Source: Karstenula rhodostoma CBS 690.94 (lineage: Eukaryota; Ascomycota; Dothideomycetes; Pleosporales; Didymosphaeriaceae). Taken from it: a DNA stretch of 41,014 nt. Position numbers and translations under genes: made by a program. Within the stretch, counting starts at the first letter, position 1, and each line of letters starts with the position of its first letter. The stretch covers positions 2,666,286 through 2,707,299 of the forward strand of contig MU001492.1 of the NCBI GenBank assembly GCA_010093485.1, in the 5' to 3' direction. Of this stretch, positions 12,701 to 26,200 are shown in pieces. The notes beneath the pieces were generated by a model that saw only the letters and a program-made list of their open reading frames with translations, did not search any database and had not been told where the DNA came from.

Positions 12701-15025
12701 TTTAATTAGCTCTTTTCTAGCTTACTCTACTAAACTATTAGTTTTATATATATAAGGTAGTAAAGGGTTAATTATAATTTCTTCTTTAATTACCTATTCC
12801 TTATATCACAATATCCCTTACTATAGGAGTATTACTATATTATTATTTTACTAGATTTATATAATTTAGAGCTAGTACTTATTCTTTATAAAGGTTAATA
12901 GGCGTTTTATTAATTATAGAATCTCTAAAAGTGTCTTCCCTTATAAATTAAAATTATAGAACTTCCCGCTAAATTCTTCCTTTATTATAAGAATCTAGGA
13001 TTTAAGTATTTACCCTTACTCTATATTAAATAGGTCCTATATAATATAGTAGAATAGACGCGGTAAATACTTATATAGTTATTATAAGATTACCTTACTT
13101 ATATATATAACTATATAATATTTATATTCTTATTATTATATTTCTTTAATTAATATACTATATATACTAGAAACCAGAGCTTATAAAGCCTTTTTCCTAA
13201 AGTATTCTAATTACTTATACTATAGTTCTTTACTATCTAAGTAGGAGATATTCTCTCTTAATAGCCTAGATAGTTAAATTATATTTATAATAGTAGGATA
13301 AGAGTATATAGGCTTATATTTAAGAAAAGTAAGGTTATACTTATATTATAGGTCTACTATTATAATACTTTATTTAATTATTCTAATCCTTAGGGTATTA
13401 TCTAGGCTAAGATACTAAATACTAATTTTCTTAAGTTAAGCTTTTAAGATAATATTTATATAAAAGTTCTTAACTACCTTTATATCTTTAAGTAGTAGAT
13501 TCTCTAATTATTTCCTATTCTTACTATAAAAAATATTCTTAATTAGGCGATTTCCTATTCCTAAAATAGGTAGAGCTTAAGTTTTTACTTTAACTTAGTC
13601 TTCTATAGTTACTTTTTTAAAAGAACTAGTAACTAGAAGGTTCTAATTATTAATAAGGTAAATAGTAACTATACTATCTAGAATTATACTCTTAAAAAGT
13701 GGGTAAGAATTCTATATTATATTATAGATTCTATTCTTAAAAACTTTACTTAAAAGATTAATTAGATTAATAAGAGCTGCTATAATACTACCTAAGTAGT
13801 TAATAATAAACTACTTCTTATTACTTATTTTCTAATTAGTATTATTAATCTTAGTCTATAGCTTTAACTATTATAGGAATTTTAAATAGCTTAAGATCTT
13901 ATTTTACTCTTTATTAGAAAGGTTAAATACTTAGGATCTATTAATTAGAGTACTAGTAATAGCTATCTATAAGTATTAGTATTTAATTAATTACTATTTA
14001 TATTAGGTATTCTTATAGGGGTAGTTAAAATAATTATTATTCTATATATTATTAGATAATTCCCTACTAGGCTTAGTAGTCTAACTATTAAATATTATAT
14101 AAATACTAGTCCTTTTATAATTAGGATAGAGTAATTATTCCTAGATTAGTGTTAAGAATACCTTTCTAATTTTAGAAAGTATTATTATAGGCTTTCTAAG
14201 CATCTTATTAAGTAGAATTTATTACTTAATTAAGTAGGACTACTTAGGGGTAATCTTCTTACCTAAAGCTTTAAGGAAATTATAGGTTATAAGCGCTCTT
14301 TTAATTTCTTTAACTAAGTATATAATTACTTTATAGTAGAGAAACTACTATTTTTTAAACTAAGTCTCTAGGTTCTACTATCTACTCTTTACTTTATTAA
14401 GATAAGTATAATATTATACTTAAATAAAATTCTTAATTACTCCTTTAGTAGGTACTAGATTATTCTTTAGTATATAAAGTAGATATTATAAGGTAGATTT
14501 ATTATCTTTAACTATATTAATTATTACTAAAGTAAGGAGATCTTAGAAGATAATAGTATAAACCTAGTTCTAGAGATTTTATAGCTTAGAATAGTATATC
14601 TACTAGTTAGAGACTATAGTATAATATTTTATAATCCTTAAAATATAGTTTTCCTTATCCTTTTTATATAATTTAAGTTCCTACTTATAATCTTTAAGGT
14701 TATCTAAAGTAACTAGTTAGTATAGTTCCTCTAGAATAACTAGTTAAATAGAGTAATCTTCCTTAATTAAGGGGACTATTAGACTATCTAGATTAATTTT
14801 AGACTAGATATCTTTAGAGTTTACTTAAAAATATAAGCTTATATACTAATAAGGCTAGCTCGTTTAATTAATAAGCTAGGTCTAAGTAACTAAAATAGTT
14901 AAATTACTTATAGCTTTATTAAATAAAGAAGGCTTTTAGTATAATAAGAGAACCTAAAAGGGTATATTTAAGTAGTAAAGTATATAGGAAGAATCGTCCT
15001 ATATTCTAAGTACTAGGCTTATAAC

Positions 15026-15231
15026 TATAGTAGGGAAAAGGAGCTTAAATATCCCTTTATTTAGGGAGTGAATTAATTAGATTACTATATAAGAAAAGAT
15101 TACTAGAAAGGCTAGTTATATACTATACTTATCCTAAATTAGTTTAGTACTTAGGTTAAGGTACCCCTTATCGCGGCTGATTGGAGCTCTATAAACCCTA
15201 ATATTACTAAGTATTATTTATATTCTTAATA
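15026..15231 (-). repeat. Nested copia 5' LTR
   Basis: 206-bp LTR matching 7992-8197. It retains tcgcggctgattgg where the other LTR has tatagctaattag, an internal example of unmutated and RIP-mutated states. Confidence 0.92.
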
Positions 15232-15236
15232 ACTAG

Positions 15237-15345
15237 TTTAAGTACTAGTAATATAATTAGTAAAATAAGGCCCCTTTAATTCTATATATACTCTTTAAGA
15301 GTATAAAATAATTTTAGTCTTTTATTATAATTCTAGATTATAATA
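15237..15345 (-). repeat. Gypsy left LTR, second part
   Basis: The remaining 109 bp of the interrupted LTR, matching the last part of 22760-23211 and ending gattataata. Adding 7649-7991 gives exactly 452 bp, the length of the other LTR, which confirms the nesting. Confidence 0.9.
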
Positions 15346-16677
15346 TTATCTCCCCTCTTTTAAGATTTATTTTTAAATTATATATTTTAGGTTTTTTATA
15401 TAAGCTACTATTTACCCTATCTATTTTCTATTAATTAGTATTATATTATTTAACTTTACCACGTAATAATACTATTTATTTTAAGAAATTATTAAGGCTA
15501 ATACTATTATAGAGAAATCTTATATTAATTATTTTTTTAAAGGTTATATATATCTTATTATACTAGATACTAGTTTAAAGTATTCTAAATATTTATATCT
15601 AGGGTATCTATATATAAATATAAGTTAGACTTCTTTAAATAAAACTTAAAAGGAGTATAAAAAAAAGGTTAAAGAGAATAAAAAAAAACTATTTACTATA
15701 ATTATATAAATATTATATAATAAAAGAATTCTAGCTTAAACTAAAGAGTATATTTATAGAAAAATAATATATTTTACTATAGAGATAGCTATAGATAGAA
15801 AGGAATTAAATATAGAAATAGTTAATTATTTTATAATAAATATATTAACTAGTTATTCTACTATAATATAGTTAACTTTAAATTAAGTAAAATAAATATT
15901 TTATCTAAGGACTAGTTTATAACTTATAAGTTATTTTTCTATTATTATATTCTTTTTATCCTATATAATTAACTTATTTTAGGTTATAAAATTTCTTTAT
16001 CCTTTACTAATAATTTTCTAGATAGTTAATTAGTTTCTATATATCTTTACTATATTGGTATTCTTTCTATTTAATAAGATATATCTATTACTAATAGTTA
16101 TAGTCTATAATTAATTTAATTTTAAATTTATTATTTTCTTTAGCCCTATAGTAAAAGGTAGTTTTAACTAGTATTTTAGGGTCTATTAGTTTTAATTAGT
16201 TTATATAAAATATTAGATATATTTTTATATCTAGTAATAGTTCTAATTTATAGTTTACTAATAATATTTATTTAGAAATAAAAAATAGTCTAATTTTAAT
16301 ATAATCTAGTTTCTTATATTTCTTTTTTTATATATAAAGATTCTTTATAAGTAGATATACTTTATCCCCCTTTTTAGTTAAAATACTATTTTTTATTTCT
16401 AGTTTATATAGGAAATTAATTACTATTAAGCTTTTATAAGATTCTTTTAAAGTTATTTATATATTCTTTTTATTTTCCCTACTATCTTAATAGCTTCTTA
16501 AGTTCTAATTTTTATAGAAAGTATTTAATTAAAAAGATATAGATATTTTCTATAGTTTATATAGAATAGAATTTATTCTATTACTATAAATACTTTATTA
16601 TTATATATAAGTTATATTATTAGTAGTAAAGAAATCTAGTTATTCTTCTAGTTATTATAATAAATATATAGATATAT

Positions 16678-16965
16678 ATTATAGAGATTTACTATAAGGT
16701 AGGGTAACTTAATAAAGTAGGGGGGATAAAAAGGCACGTTATACTTTACTAATACACGAATAAAGGGGGACTAAAAAAGTGGCTAAGGTATACCTAGTAT
16801 CTATATATAGGCTAACTAGAAAGGGTATAGTATTAAGCTAGCTAAAATAGGACTAGCGCGATACTAACCCTAAATAGACTTAGTATATATCTACTAATAT
16901 ATAAGAATTCTAATAATAGAGAGTTATTAATAGACGAAAAGAATAGTTCTTATTAAGACTAGGAT
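16678..16965. mobile_element. Short insertion D1 (288 bp) in gypsy integrase
   Basis: Discrete insertion flanked by the 13-bp direct repeat tatatagatatat (16665-16677 and 16966-16978). It begins attatagagattt, and about 280 bp match the left end of the insertion at 17577. Integrase coding is readable on both sides. It keeps several CpG sites (ggcacgtt, acacgaat, tagcgcg), so it may be less RIP-affected than its host. The long target duplication argues against an LTR element and suits a non-LTR (LINE or SINE) copy. The family is unknown. Confidence 0.6.
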
Positions 16966-18096
16966 TATATAGATATATTTCTATAGTCTAGTTTATATAT
17001 TCTATTTATTTATCTATTTATTTATAAATAATAAGCTATTAATACCTTCTATTTTATTCTAATAAATACTATAAATATTATTTAGTAATTTAAGATAAAG
17101 AGTTTATCTTTATTACTAATAATTATCTTTAGAATTCTATAATATCTAATAAGTTAATCTAGAATAAGAAATATAAGTTCTTTAGTATTTATTATTTTAT
17201 TATAGAGTATAAGTTTAATATATTTAGTTAATTAATAAACTATTACTAATATTATATTATATATAACTTTTATTACTAGATTCTTAGATTTTAGAATTTC
17301 TATAATAGAGTTTATAATAATATTTTTCTATAGTATAGTTAATATTTAGATTACTTATATATCTCTATACTTAAGATATATAGTATATTTATTTCTTTAA
17401 TAATCTATATATTTATAAATATAGTTTATTATTATTTCCTTAATTCCTTAGAATATATAATTCTACTAAATAAGTTCTATTATTTTTATAATATCTAAAT
17501 ATCTATATATAAGATTATTATAATATTATTATATAATTTTAGTCTATAGTTTCTTAGATATTTCTCTAGTAATTATATTATAGAGATTTACTATAAGGTA
17601 GGGTAACTTAATAAAATAGGGGGGATAAAAAGGTACGTTATACTTTATTAATACACGAATAAAGGGGGACTAAAAAAGTAGCTAAGGCTTACCTAGTATC
17701 TATATATAGGCTAACTAAAAAGGGTATAATACTAAGCTATCTAAAATAGACTTAGCGTGTACCTATTAATATATAAGAAATCTAACTATAGAGAGTTAAT
17801 AAGGTATTAAAAAGGATAGTTCTTATTAAGACTAGGAGAAAAATATATATAGGTAGATATTACTACCTATATTACTTTCTCCTATTCTATACTCTATTAG
17901 TTATTAATAGTATACAAGAAAAGAATATAATTAAAATACCTATTCCTAGTATACTATAAATCCTACTTAATAATATAGTATAATACTTATAGTTCTTATT
18001 AGACTTACTAATATATTACCTATACCTTAGGATTAACCTAACTAATAATAAGCTAATATAGGTAGTAATATACCTATTCCCTACTATTTATCTAGA

Positions 18097-18132
<36 letters not shown>
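18097..18132. repeat. ATA/AAT microsatellite
   Basis: About 12 uninterrupted copies of the trinucleotide within insertion D2. Confidence 0.95.
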
Positions 18133-18573
18133 TAATACCTATAATAAAGTAGAGAAGTATAGTAAGGGTATTTAAATAATAATAGTAATAATAGATAATA
18201 GTTATAATATCTAAAAAATTAAGAGCTAGCTAGAATTTAAATCTAAAGTATATATAGGTATAAAGAAAGTACTTAAACTATATAAGCTAGATTAGCTAGT
18301 AATATAATACTTATTATCTCTAGGCTATAGATATATACTATAGTAATAGAAGATATAGGGTATATAGAATTACTATAGTAATAATAAAAAGGAGATTAAG
18401 GAGGATAAGAAGTTTATAATAGAGGTAATAGGTAATAAGGTAAGTATCTACTAAATATAGGAGATCCTATATAGTATAGTAGTATAGGTATAAGTAATAG
18501 CGATAGTAATAGTAATAGTAAAGGAGTTTTAAGTCCTATCCTAAGTTTTAAGTATAGAGCCTATAGGGTAATA

Positions 18574-18597
18574 GGTAAAGGGTAAAGGGTAAAGAAT
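18574..18597. repeat. GGTAAAG short tandem repeat
   Basis: Three copies of the 7-bp unit ggtaaag followed by a degenerate one, inside insertion D2. It is the most purine-biased spot in this part of the block. Confidence 0.75.
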
Positions 18598-21500
18598 AAA
18601 GGATAATAAGAATAGTAGCTATATATAATTAGTATTTAATAATAGTAATAGGGGCGTATAGTATTTAATTATAAAATACTAAGGGAGCTTAGTATCGCGT
18701 TAATAGTAGAATAAGGTAATAAGGATTATAATATAAAATTAACTAGTATCTAGCTATAATTAGTAGCTTTTAATAAATCTTAATAACTAGTTCTAAGGAA
18801 AGATAGTAATTAAATAAACTTAACTTAGCGAAGTAAGGATTCTAAATAAATAGATAAAGAGGTAACTAACTAACACCGGCCTTATTTAATAATCTAGTAA
18901 TTATTAGAAGTTAATTAAGTTTTATTATAGGTTCTAGAGATCTATTCTTATTTTTTTAAAGAATTATAAAAAAAGTTTTTTCTTTTTTTTCTACTAGATT
19001 ACTTTATTAGCTAAGAGTATTAGCTCTTTTATTTTCTTTTTCTACTATATAGATAATTTTAAATTTATATTATTTAGTAGTTTATAACTATTATTATTAT
19101 TATAGTATAAGTTTTTTTATTATTATAAACCTTAGTAGGTTTTTATAATCTATATAGATTTTAAGTATTAAGTAACTAAGGGTATAAATTCTCTAGTACT
19201 TTAATATTTTAATAATAATATAGAGTTCTTTATTATATATATTATATTATATTTCTATATTATTAAATTTATATAAATAATATATAATTAGATACTATTA
19301 TTTATTTCTTTTCTACTTTATATATATATCTAAAGCGAGATTACTTATATTAGTTTTAAATTATAATAGTTTTTTATTTCTAAAATAAACTAGAACTAGT
19401 TCTATAATATATACTATCTTAAGAAGTTAGAATAATATTCTATACTTATTTATTTATTTAAAAGATATATTCTTTTTAATAAAGTTTATTAAGGGTATAG
19501 TAATCTTAGAATAGTCTTTAATAAACTATTAGTTAAATTTATAGAATTTTAAGAATTCTTAGATATTCTTTACTAATTTTAGAAATAGCTAGATTTTAAT
19601 ATATTTAATTTTATCTAGTACTATTTTAATTCCTTTACTACTAATAATATATTCTAAAAATTCTAATTTCTTAATATAGAATTTATACTTCTTTGGCTTA
19701 ATTTATAAGTATACTCTATTTAATACTTTTAATACTATCTAAATATATATAATATAGTTAGATTTATTTTTAGAAAAAACTAAAATATCGTTTATATAGA
19801 TAATAATAAAGATATCTAGATAGTTATATAAAATATTATTAATAAGTATCTAAAAGATTACTAGTATATTTATAAATCTAAAAGGTATAACTTTATACTA
19901 AAATAATCTATAGTATATTTAGAATACTATTTTCTATTTATTACCTTTTTTAATATAAATAGAATAGTAGCTATTTTATAGGTCTATTATAGTAAATATC
20001 TTTACTTATAAAAGTCTATTTTTTAGTTCTATAATATTTAGTAATAGATATATATTCTTAATTATAATTTTATTAAGCTTATAGTAATTTATATATAGTC
20101 TTAGTATTTTATCTTTTTTTTTAATAAATATAAAAAGGCTAGTATATAGTAACTTTAATAGTTTAATATAATTTTTATTAAGGTTAGTTTTAATAAATTT
20201 TTTTTTATTTTAGAGTTCGTTTTTAGATTTACTATATAGTAGTCTAAAGAATAGTATTTTCCTTTCTACTAGATTAATTATATAATTCTAGAATTAATAT
20301 TCTAGTAGGTTTATTTTTTTTTTTATTTTTTAAATATATATATCTATATATAATAGTATCTTAATATACTATAGAGTATACTATTATTTATCTTTTTATA
20401 CTCTATAATTTAGGGGTTTTTACTAGTATCTACTAAGGGTAGTTTCTATTTTTTAATTATTTATTATAAAACTATATTATTACTAACTCTTTTATTTACT
20501 ATTAGTAACTACTAATATATAGGCTTTACTTATAATATATAATTATAGTACTATAAAAATAGCTTATTTAAATTTTAATTAATTTATAGGTTATACTTCC
20601 TTAATTAGGGTAGTTCTAATATAATATTATATATTAATCTATTTAGAATATTAAAGATAATTATTTCCCTATAATTATTAATCTAAAGTTCTACTATAAT
20701 TTTATAGATTATAATTAGTATTTTAGGTATTTAGCTTCTATTTATAATATAGAGTAAATAAAAATTATTTTTAAAATAGAATAATAGTTCTACTATTATT
20801 ACTATCTTTTAAGATATAAAATTTTCTAATATACCTAAATTTATAAGTATTTTAATCTATTTTCCCTTAAATTATACTAATAACTTAATTAATATTTTAT
20901 TTATAAGGGTATTTATTCCTTATAAAACCTATCTAAAAAAGGATTCTCCTTTTTACTAGTAGTTATTTTAGGGCTTACTTTCCTCTTTTAATTCTCTCTA
21001 GTTAAGACTTTACTATTTACTAGTTTAAATTATATTTCTATAGACTTTTTAGCCTATCTAAAATTATTACTAAATCCTTTAAGTTTTTTATTATTCTAGT
21101 ATTTACTATATATAGGGTATAGATAAGTATACTATATTTTTTATATATATAAGCTATTTACTATTAGTTTTATAACTATATTATTATATTATAGAAAATA
21201 TATTATTTATTATTTATTCTATAGGTATATATTATACTAGTTATTTAGATAATTAAACTATTCCTATTAGTATTTATATATTATCTAGGATATTATATTA
21301 TAGTTTTCTTTTATTTAGTAGTAGATACTATATTAGTTAAATATATAATATACCTAATAAAGAGATATATAATTTAGGTTTTAATAGTCTAGATTATATT
21401 ATAGTTTATATATTAATATCTTATTTAGAAAAATCCTATTAGTAGGTATTATAAGTCTAATATTTACCTATTCCCTTTATTTCTTTATAATATATATAGG

Positions 21501-22759
21501 TTATTTTTAGTTAATTTCTATAATTATTTCTTAAATTAGTATAATTATATAGGTTTATTAACTTACTAGTTTCTTTTTAGGGTATAGTATATTTATTTAT
21601 TTATTTAAATTAATATTTTCTTTATCTAATTCTTCTCCTTTAGTATTATAATAGTTATTTAACTCTTTATTAGGGTTTTTATATAATCTTAAGTTAGATA
21701 AGTTAGGTAATTTTAACTTTTACTAAGTATTTATTTATTTTACTAATAGTAGGACTTACTATTCCTTATTAATTATTTTAGTATTAATAATAAATATATT
21801 TAACTATTTAGTAATCTTATTTTTAGATTTATAATTTCTAGCTATATAGTCTAGCTTAGTATATATAAAGTAGGTATATATTTTAGTTCTCTAGAGTTAG
21901 ATTTTATTAGAGATATACTTATTATTTAATAGGCTAGTTTAATTAAACTATTTTATTACTTTTTTTTTTCCTTTCTCTAAGAAGTTATAAGAATATTTAT
22001 ACTAAATACCTTTTATTAGCTATAAGTTATAAAAGTCCCTATATTATTTATATAGTAGTAGTACTATTCTATAGTATATAAGTATTTTACTATAATTAGA
22101 TAAGGTTTAGAAGTTACTTTAGAACTTCTAGTTTAGATTAAACTATTTTATATTAATTCTAATTAATTTTTTATATATATCTTTTAAGGTTTCTATAAAA
22201 CCTCTATTATAAAGTATTTCCTTATATATAAATTATTTTAATCCTTATTTATATATAACTATAAGAGGTTTATCTTCCTATTTAAATTAAATAGTATAGT
22301 ACTAAAAAATTATAGTATACTTAGTAGCTAAATAGATTTATTAAAGTTTCTAAATCTCTCTCTAAGTAATAGATAACTTATTAATAATTTTAAAAAGCTA
22401 TTATAGGTATTTCTTAAAGTTATCCTAATCTTTAATAATTTAGTTAGTAGTATTATTATTAGTATTATCTCCTAATAAATATAGTCTTAGATATAGTTAA
22501 ATCTATTTAAAGGCTTTTCCCCTTATATATATAGTTATAAAAATAATCTTTTTTTTATTTTTAGTCTTTTTATTAGTAGACTTTTTATAGTTATTAATAT
22601 AGAAGTATAGGTTAAGTTATAATATCTATTTTTTAAGTTTCTAGTAGTTACTATTATATATATTAGATTTATTAGCCTTATTAACTATTTTATAGTTATA
22701 ATTATTAGTTAAAATAGGAGTATTAATATTAATATTACTTATATTAAGGGTATTTAAGA

Positions 22760-23211
22760 TATTAAATCTAGTTAGGTAGCTAATTCTATAGGGGTTTAGA
22801 TTAGTTCTTAGATATAAGTAATATTAGATATATAATAGGGGGAAGGGGTATATAGTTTAGAGTTTAAGTTATAAAAGTATTATATAATATTAGAAATATT
22901 TTATAAAATATAATAAATTAATAATAGAATCTAAAATAAATCTAAATAATAAATTAATAAATAGATTAAATATAAGTATAGAGAGTCTATTTTTATATTC
23001 TTATATACTAGTCTAGTAGTATTTAGTTCTAAGTACTTAGTATTAAGTACTTACTACTAAATAATTATATAAGTACTTACTACTAAGTAGTTATATAACT
23101 AGTCTAAGTACTAGTAATATAGTTAATAAAATAAGGCCCCCTTAGTTTTATATATATTTTTTAAGAGTATAAAATAGTTTTAGTTTCTTATTATAATTCT
23201 AGATTATAATA
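22760..23211 (-). repeat. Gypsy right (5') LTR, uninterrupted
   Basis: Intact-length 452-bp LTR beginning tattaaatct and ending gattataata, followed by target duplication aaaga at 23212-23216. It served as the reference for reassembling the split left LTR. Confidence 0.92.
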
Positions 23212-23216
23212 AAAGA

Positions 23217-26200
23217 TTACTAAATAATAAATAGTAATTAGTAAAAGTCTCTAGATATAATAATATTTAAGCTAGTAAAAAAGAGGTATATAAATTAAGA
23301 ATAAATTTTATTAAATTAAATACTAATTTAAGCTAGTATATTAAGACTAACTATAGACTTCTTATTAATAATAAAATAGTATATAGAGAAGAAAGTAACT
23401 TATAACTACTATAGAGTAATAGTAAATAGTAGTAGTATAATCCCTTCTATATATATAATTAGAATCTAGGAAAAACTATTAATTATTTAGTTATTAATTA
23501 GAAATATAGTAACTCTAGTAGGTATAGATTAAATAATAAAAGATAGTATATCTACTTTCTTAACTAGTTAATTAAGGTAAATTAAAATTATTTTAATAAT
23601 ATAGGTTTTACTAGTACCAGCTTTCCTATTAAAATTAATAAGAAGCTATAATAATATTCTCCTATTAAAAATTATTTTAAAATAGTTTATTACTATATTA
23701 AAGGTAATTTTTTATTAAGTAGCTAGAGTATTAAAGTTAATATTAGACTATTCTACTCTAGTAATAGAATACTCCTAGATTAATTACTTCTAGTAGGTTA
23801 AACTATTTAGATTTTAGTAATTATTATATTCCTTAGTATTCTAGTCCTTAGTATAGTTAATAGGCCTAGACCTTAGTATATTTTAGTTAACTAGTTTACT
23901 ATTAATAGTAGGTCCTTAAGCTACTAGTTTATCTAATTTAAATTAGTCTTAAATAGGTATTTTTTTAAATTCTAAGTCTTTTACCTCTATTTTATTAAGA
24001 TTATTTTTATAATAATTAATATACTTATAGATATAATATATATAATAATAGTAATAGGCCTTAGTATTAGTTTTAAATAACTACCCCTAAAAGTTATAAA
24101 TATTATCTATATACTAAAAGGGATAATAAAGTATAAACTTAATATAATAGAAATAGACTAAATCTAATATAGAAGAGTACTATAAATAATAGAATAGAAT
24201 ATATAGTTTAGCCCTAGATTATCTAGAGAAAATTTTACTCTTATAATTAAAATATAAAAGAAAATTAATATAGTAAAAACTATTAAGTATAAATAAATAT
24301 TCTTTATATTTCTAGAGTATTAACTTTCTACTCTAGAATAGAATATTATTAGAATTAAACTCTTTTTTATTTATCTATTAAACTTAGTAAAAAAAGAATA
24401 TAATAGACTATATTTTTTAGACTAGTAATTAATATTTATTATAACCTATATAGACTATATAAGTAGAAGGCTAAATAGTATATATATAACTTTTTAAACT
24501 AAATAGTCTCTTTTTCTAATTATTTTATTTATAAGCTTAAATATAAATAAAGTAAAAGTATAATCTTTATTTAAGTAAAAAAGAATAAATACTATAAGGT
24601 TTATATAAAAAATAGTATATTTTTTAGTTTTTAAGGTATATATACTAATATATTAAGTTCTACTAGCTATACTAATATAGACTTAAATATTAGTATTAGT
24701 TCTCTAGTCTAATACTAATATAGAATAGAAAGAATTAAATTATATATAATTATAAATAGGTTTAAAGTATTTATATTACTTTCTAGGGGGAATAATAAAA
24801 ATAAAATATAAATAAGTAGGCTAAAAAGTTCTAAATCTATAGGTTTTCTCTTTTATAGTAGTATTTTTCTAAAGATAGTAACTAGAAATATATTAGTATA
24901 TATAATATTAAATAAGAATTAATAATAATTTCTAGTTATTAAATTTTATTTTTATAAAAGTAAGTAATAATAGTATTATAGTATTAATTAGAATAATAGT
25001 ATTATTAGATTATATTAAATTAGAATAGGTTACTAAAATAGTATTAGACTAGTATTAGGCTAGGTATTTAATATTAGTTTTTATAGTTAAAGGGTCTAAT
25101 TCTAGGTTTAAATATAAAGTATTACTAATATAGTAGAGTCTATAATTATAAATACTCCTATACCCCTACTATTTATAGTAATTCTAGGAGTTCTAGATAT
25201 TAAAAAAAGGAATAAGAATATACTTTTTAAATATAGTAAATTAAATATAGAAATAGTAAACTATAATATAAAAATATTTCTTTAAAAAGTTCTAAGTAAG
25301 TCTTTTCTATATATTTAAAGTTACTATCTACTACTCCTTAAATTATAGTATAAACTAGAGGAGATTATACTAAAAGTTATTAGTAGTAAAAAAAGTAATA
25401 AATAAAATAGGGCTTTTTAACTACTTAATTTAAAAAGTATTAGGTAGGTATTAGGTAGTTAAGGTTATAATAACTTATTATAATATTAAGCTTTTTACCT
25501 TCTTATTACTAGTATAGCTATATTCCCTAGAGCTAGATACCTATATAAATAATAGAGTTAATTAGTAATATTTTTTAATTAGGCCCTAAAAAGGTAGTCT
25601 AAATATTTTTAGCCTATAATAAAAGACTATTAATACCTTATCTAGTTATAAAACTAGCCTATATTATAGATATCTTCAATATTATTATATTAAATAAAAT
25701 AAATTAAAATTAAAAATAGTAAATAAAATATCTATTTTTATAATAAAGAAAATAATATATATAAATAATAAAATTAACTTCTTATAGATAAGACTTATTA
25801 TAATTATCTATACTAGTAGGGTATAGTAAAAGAAATATAAGACTTAGGTAATAAATATTTCTAGTAAATTTAATAATTAGTATTAGATAAATAGCTTTTA
25901 TAGAAAAGTAAATATAGCTAGTATAAAAATAAATTTAGTTTTAAAAAGATTTAAATTTAGGGGTAGCTATACCTAAATTAAGTATAGTTAAAATCTCTAA
26001 AGATTTATTTTTATTTTTATATATATTATTTTTAATACTAGTTTTTTTATTACTATTATATATACTCTTATTTCCTCCTTATATAGAAGTAGTACTAGGT
26101 AGTATATTATTTATATTTAAAAAATAAAACTACTAGCTAAAAAAGGTATTAAGTATAATATTAGTTATTTAACTAGAACTAGAGTCTTTAGAACTAAGAT

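Larger units (their letters stand above)
7992..15231 (-). mobile_element. Ty1/copia retrotransposon, complete, nested in gypsy LTR
   Basis: 7240-bp element with 206-bp LTRs at both ends and a 5-bp target duplication actag (7987-7991 and 15232-15236). The run accccct beside the left LTR is the complement of a polypurine tract, so it runs on the minus strand. Reverse transcriptase is legible at 10778-10789 as Tyr-Ile-Asp-Asn followed by Ile-Leu-Leu, then a copia-like stretch near FLRV.VIRD. The end of RNase H (an SKxPxDxLxKxLLK-like remnant) lies at about 9840-9930. About 1.6 kb of further sequence separates this from the 3' LTR. All frames are closed by RIP stops. Confidence 0.9.
17577..18892. 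mobile_element. Insertion D2 (1316 bp), longer relative of D1
   Basis: Flanked by the 12-bp direct repeat tctagtaattat (17565-17576 and 18893-18904). It starts with the same attatagagattt as D1, and the two match up to gactagga (about 17837). The rest, to about 18892, is absent from D1. If the element reads on the minus strand, the shared end is its 3' end and D1 is a 5'-truncated copy, as in LINE-type retrotransposition. No protein was recognised. It contains an ATA microsatellite, a GGTAAAG tandem run and residual CpG (gcgatag, ggggcgta, caccggcc). Confidence 0.55.
7649..23211 (-). mobile_element. Ty3/gypsy retrotransposon, RIP-degraded, with nested insertions
   Basis: Element of about 8.3 kb once the 7245 bp of the nested copia and its target duplication are removed. 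Both LTRs are 452 bp and are flanked by aaaga. A polypyrimidine run beside the left LTR (tctcccctctttt at about 15349) is the complement of a polypurine tract, so the element runs on the minus strand. Reverse transcriptase is legible at 19787-19798 as Tyr-Ile-Asn-Asp followed by Ile-Leu-Val-Phe (family YLDDILVFS), continuing leftward into RT and RNase H. Integrase is readable at about 16580-16660 and 16980-17575, including an ISNKDKLF-like stretch and a remnant of the family TDGQTE motif. Gag should lie at about 21000-22700. It is dead: stops are present throughout. Confidence 0.9.
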
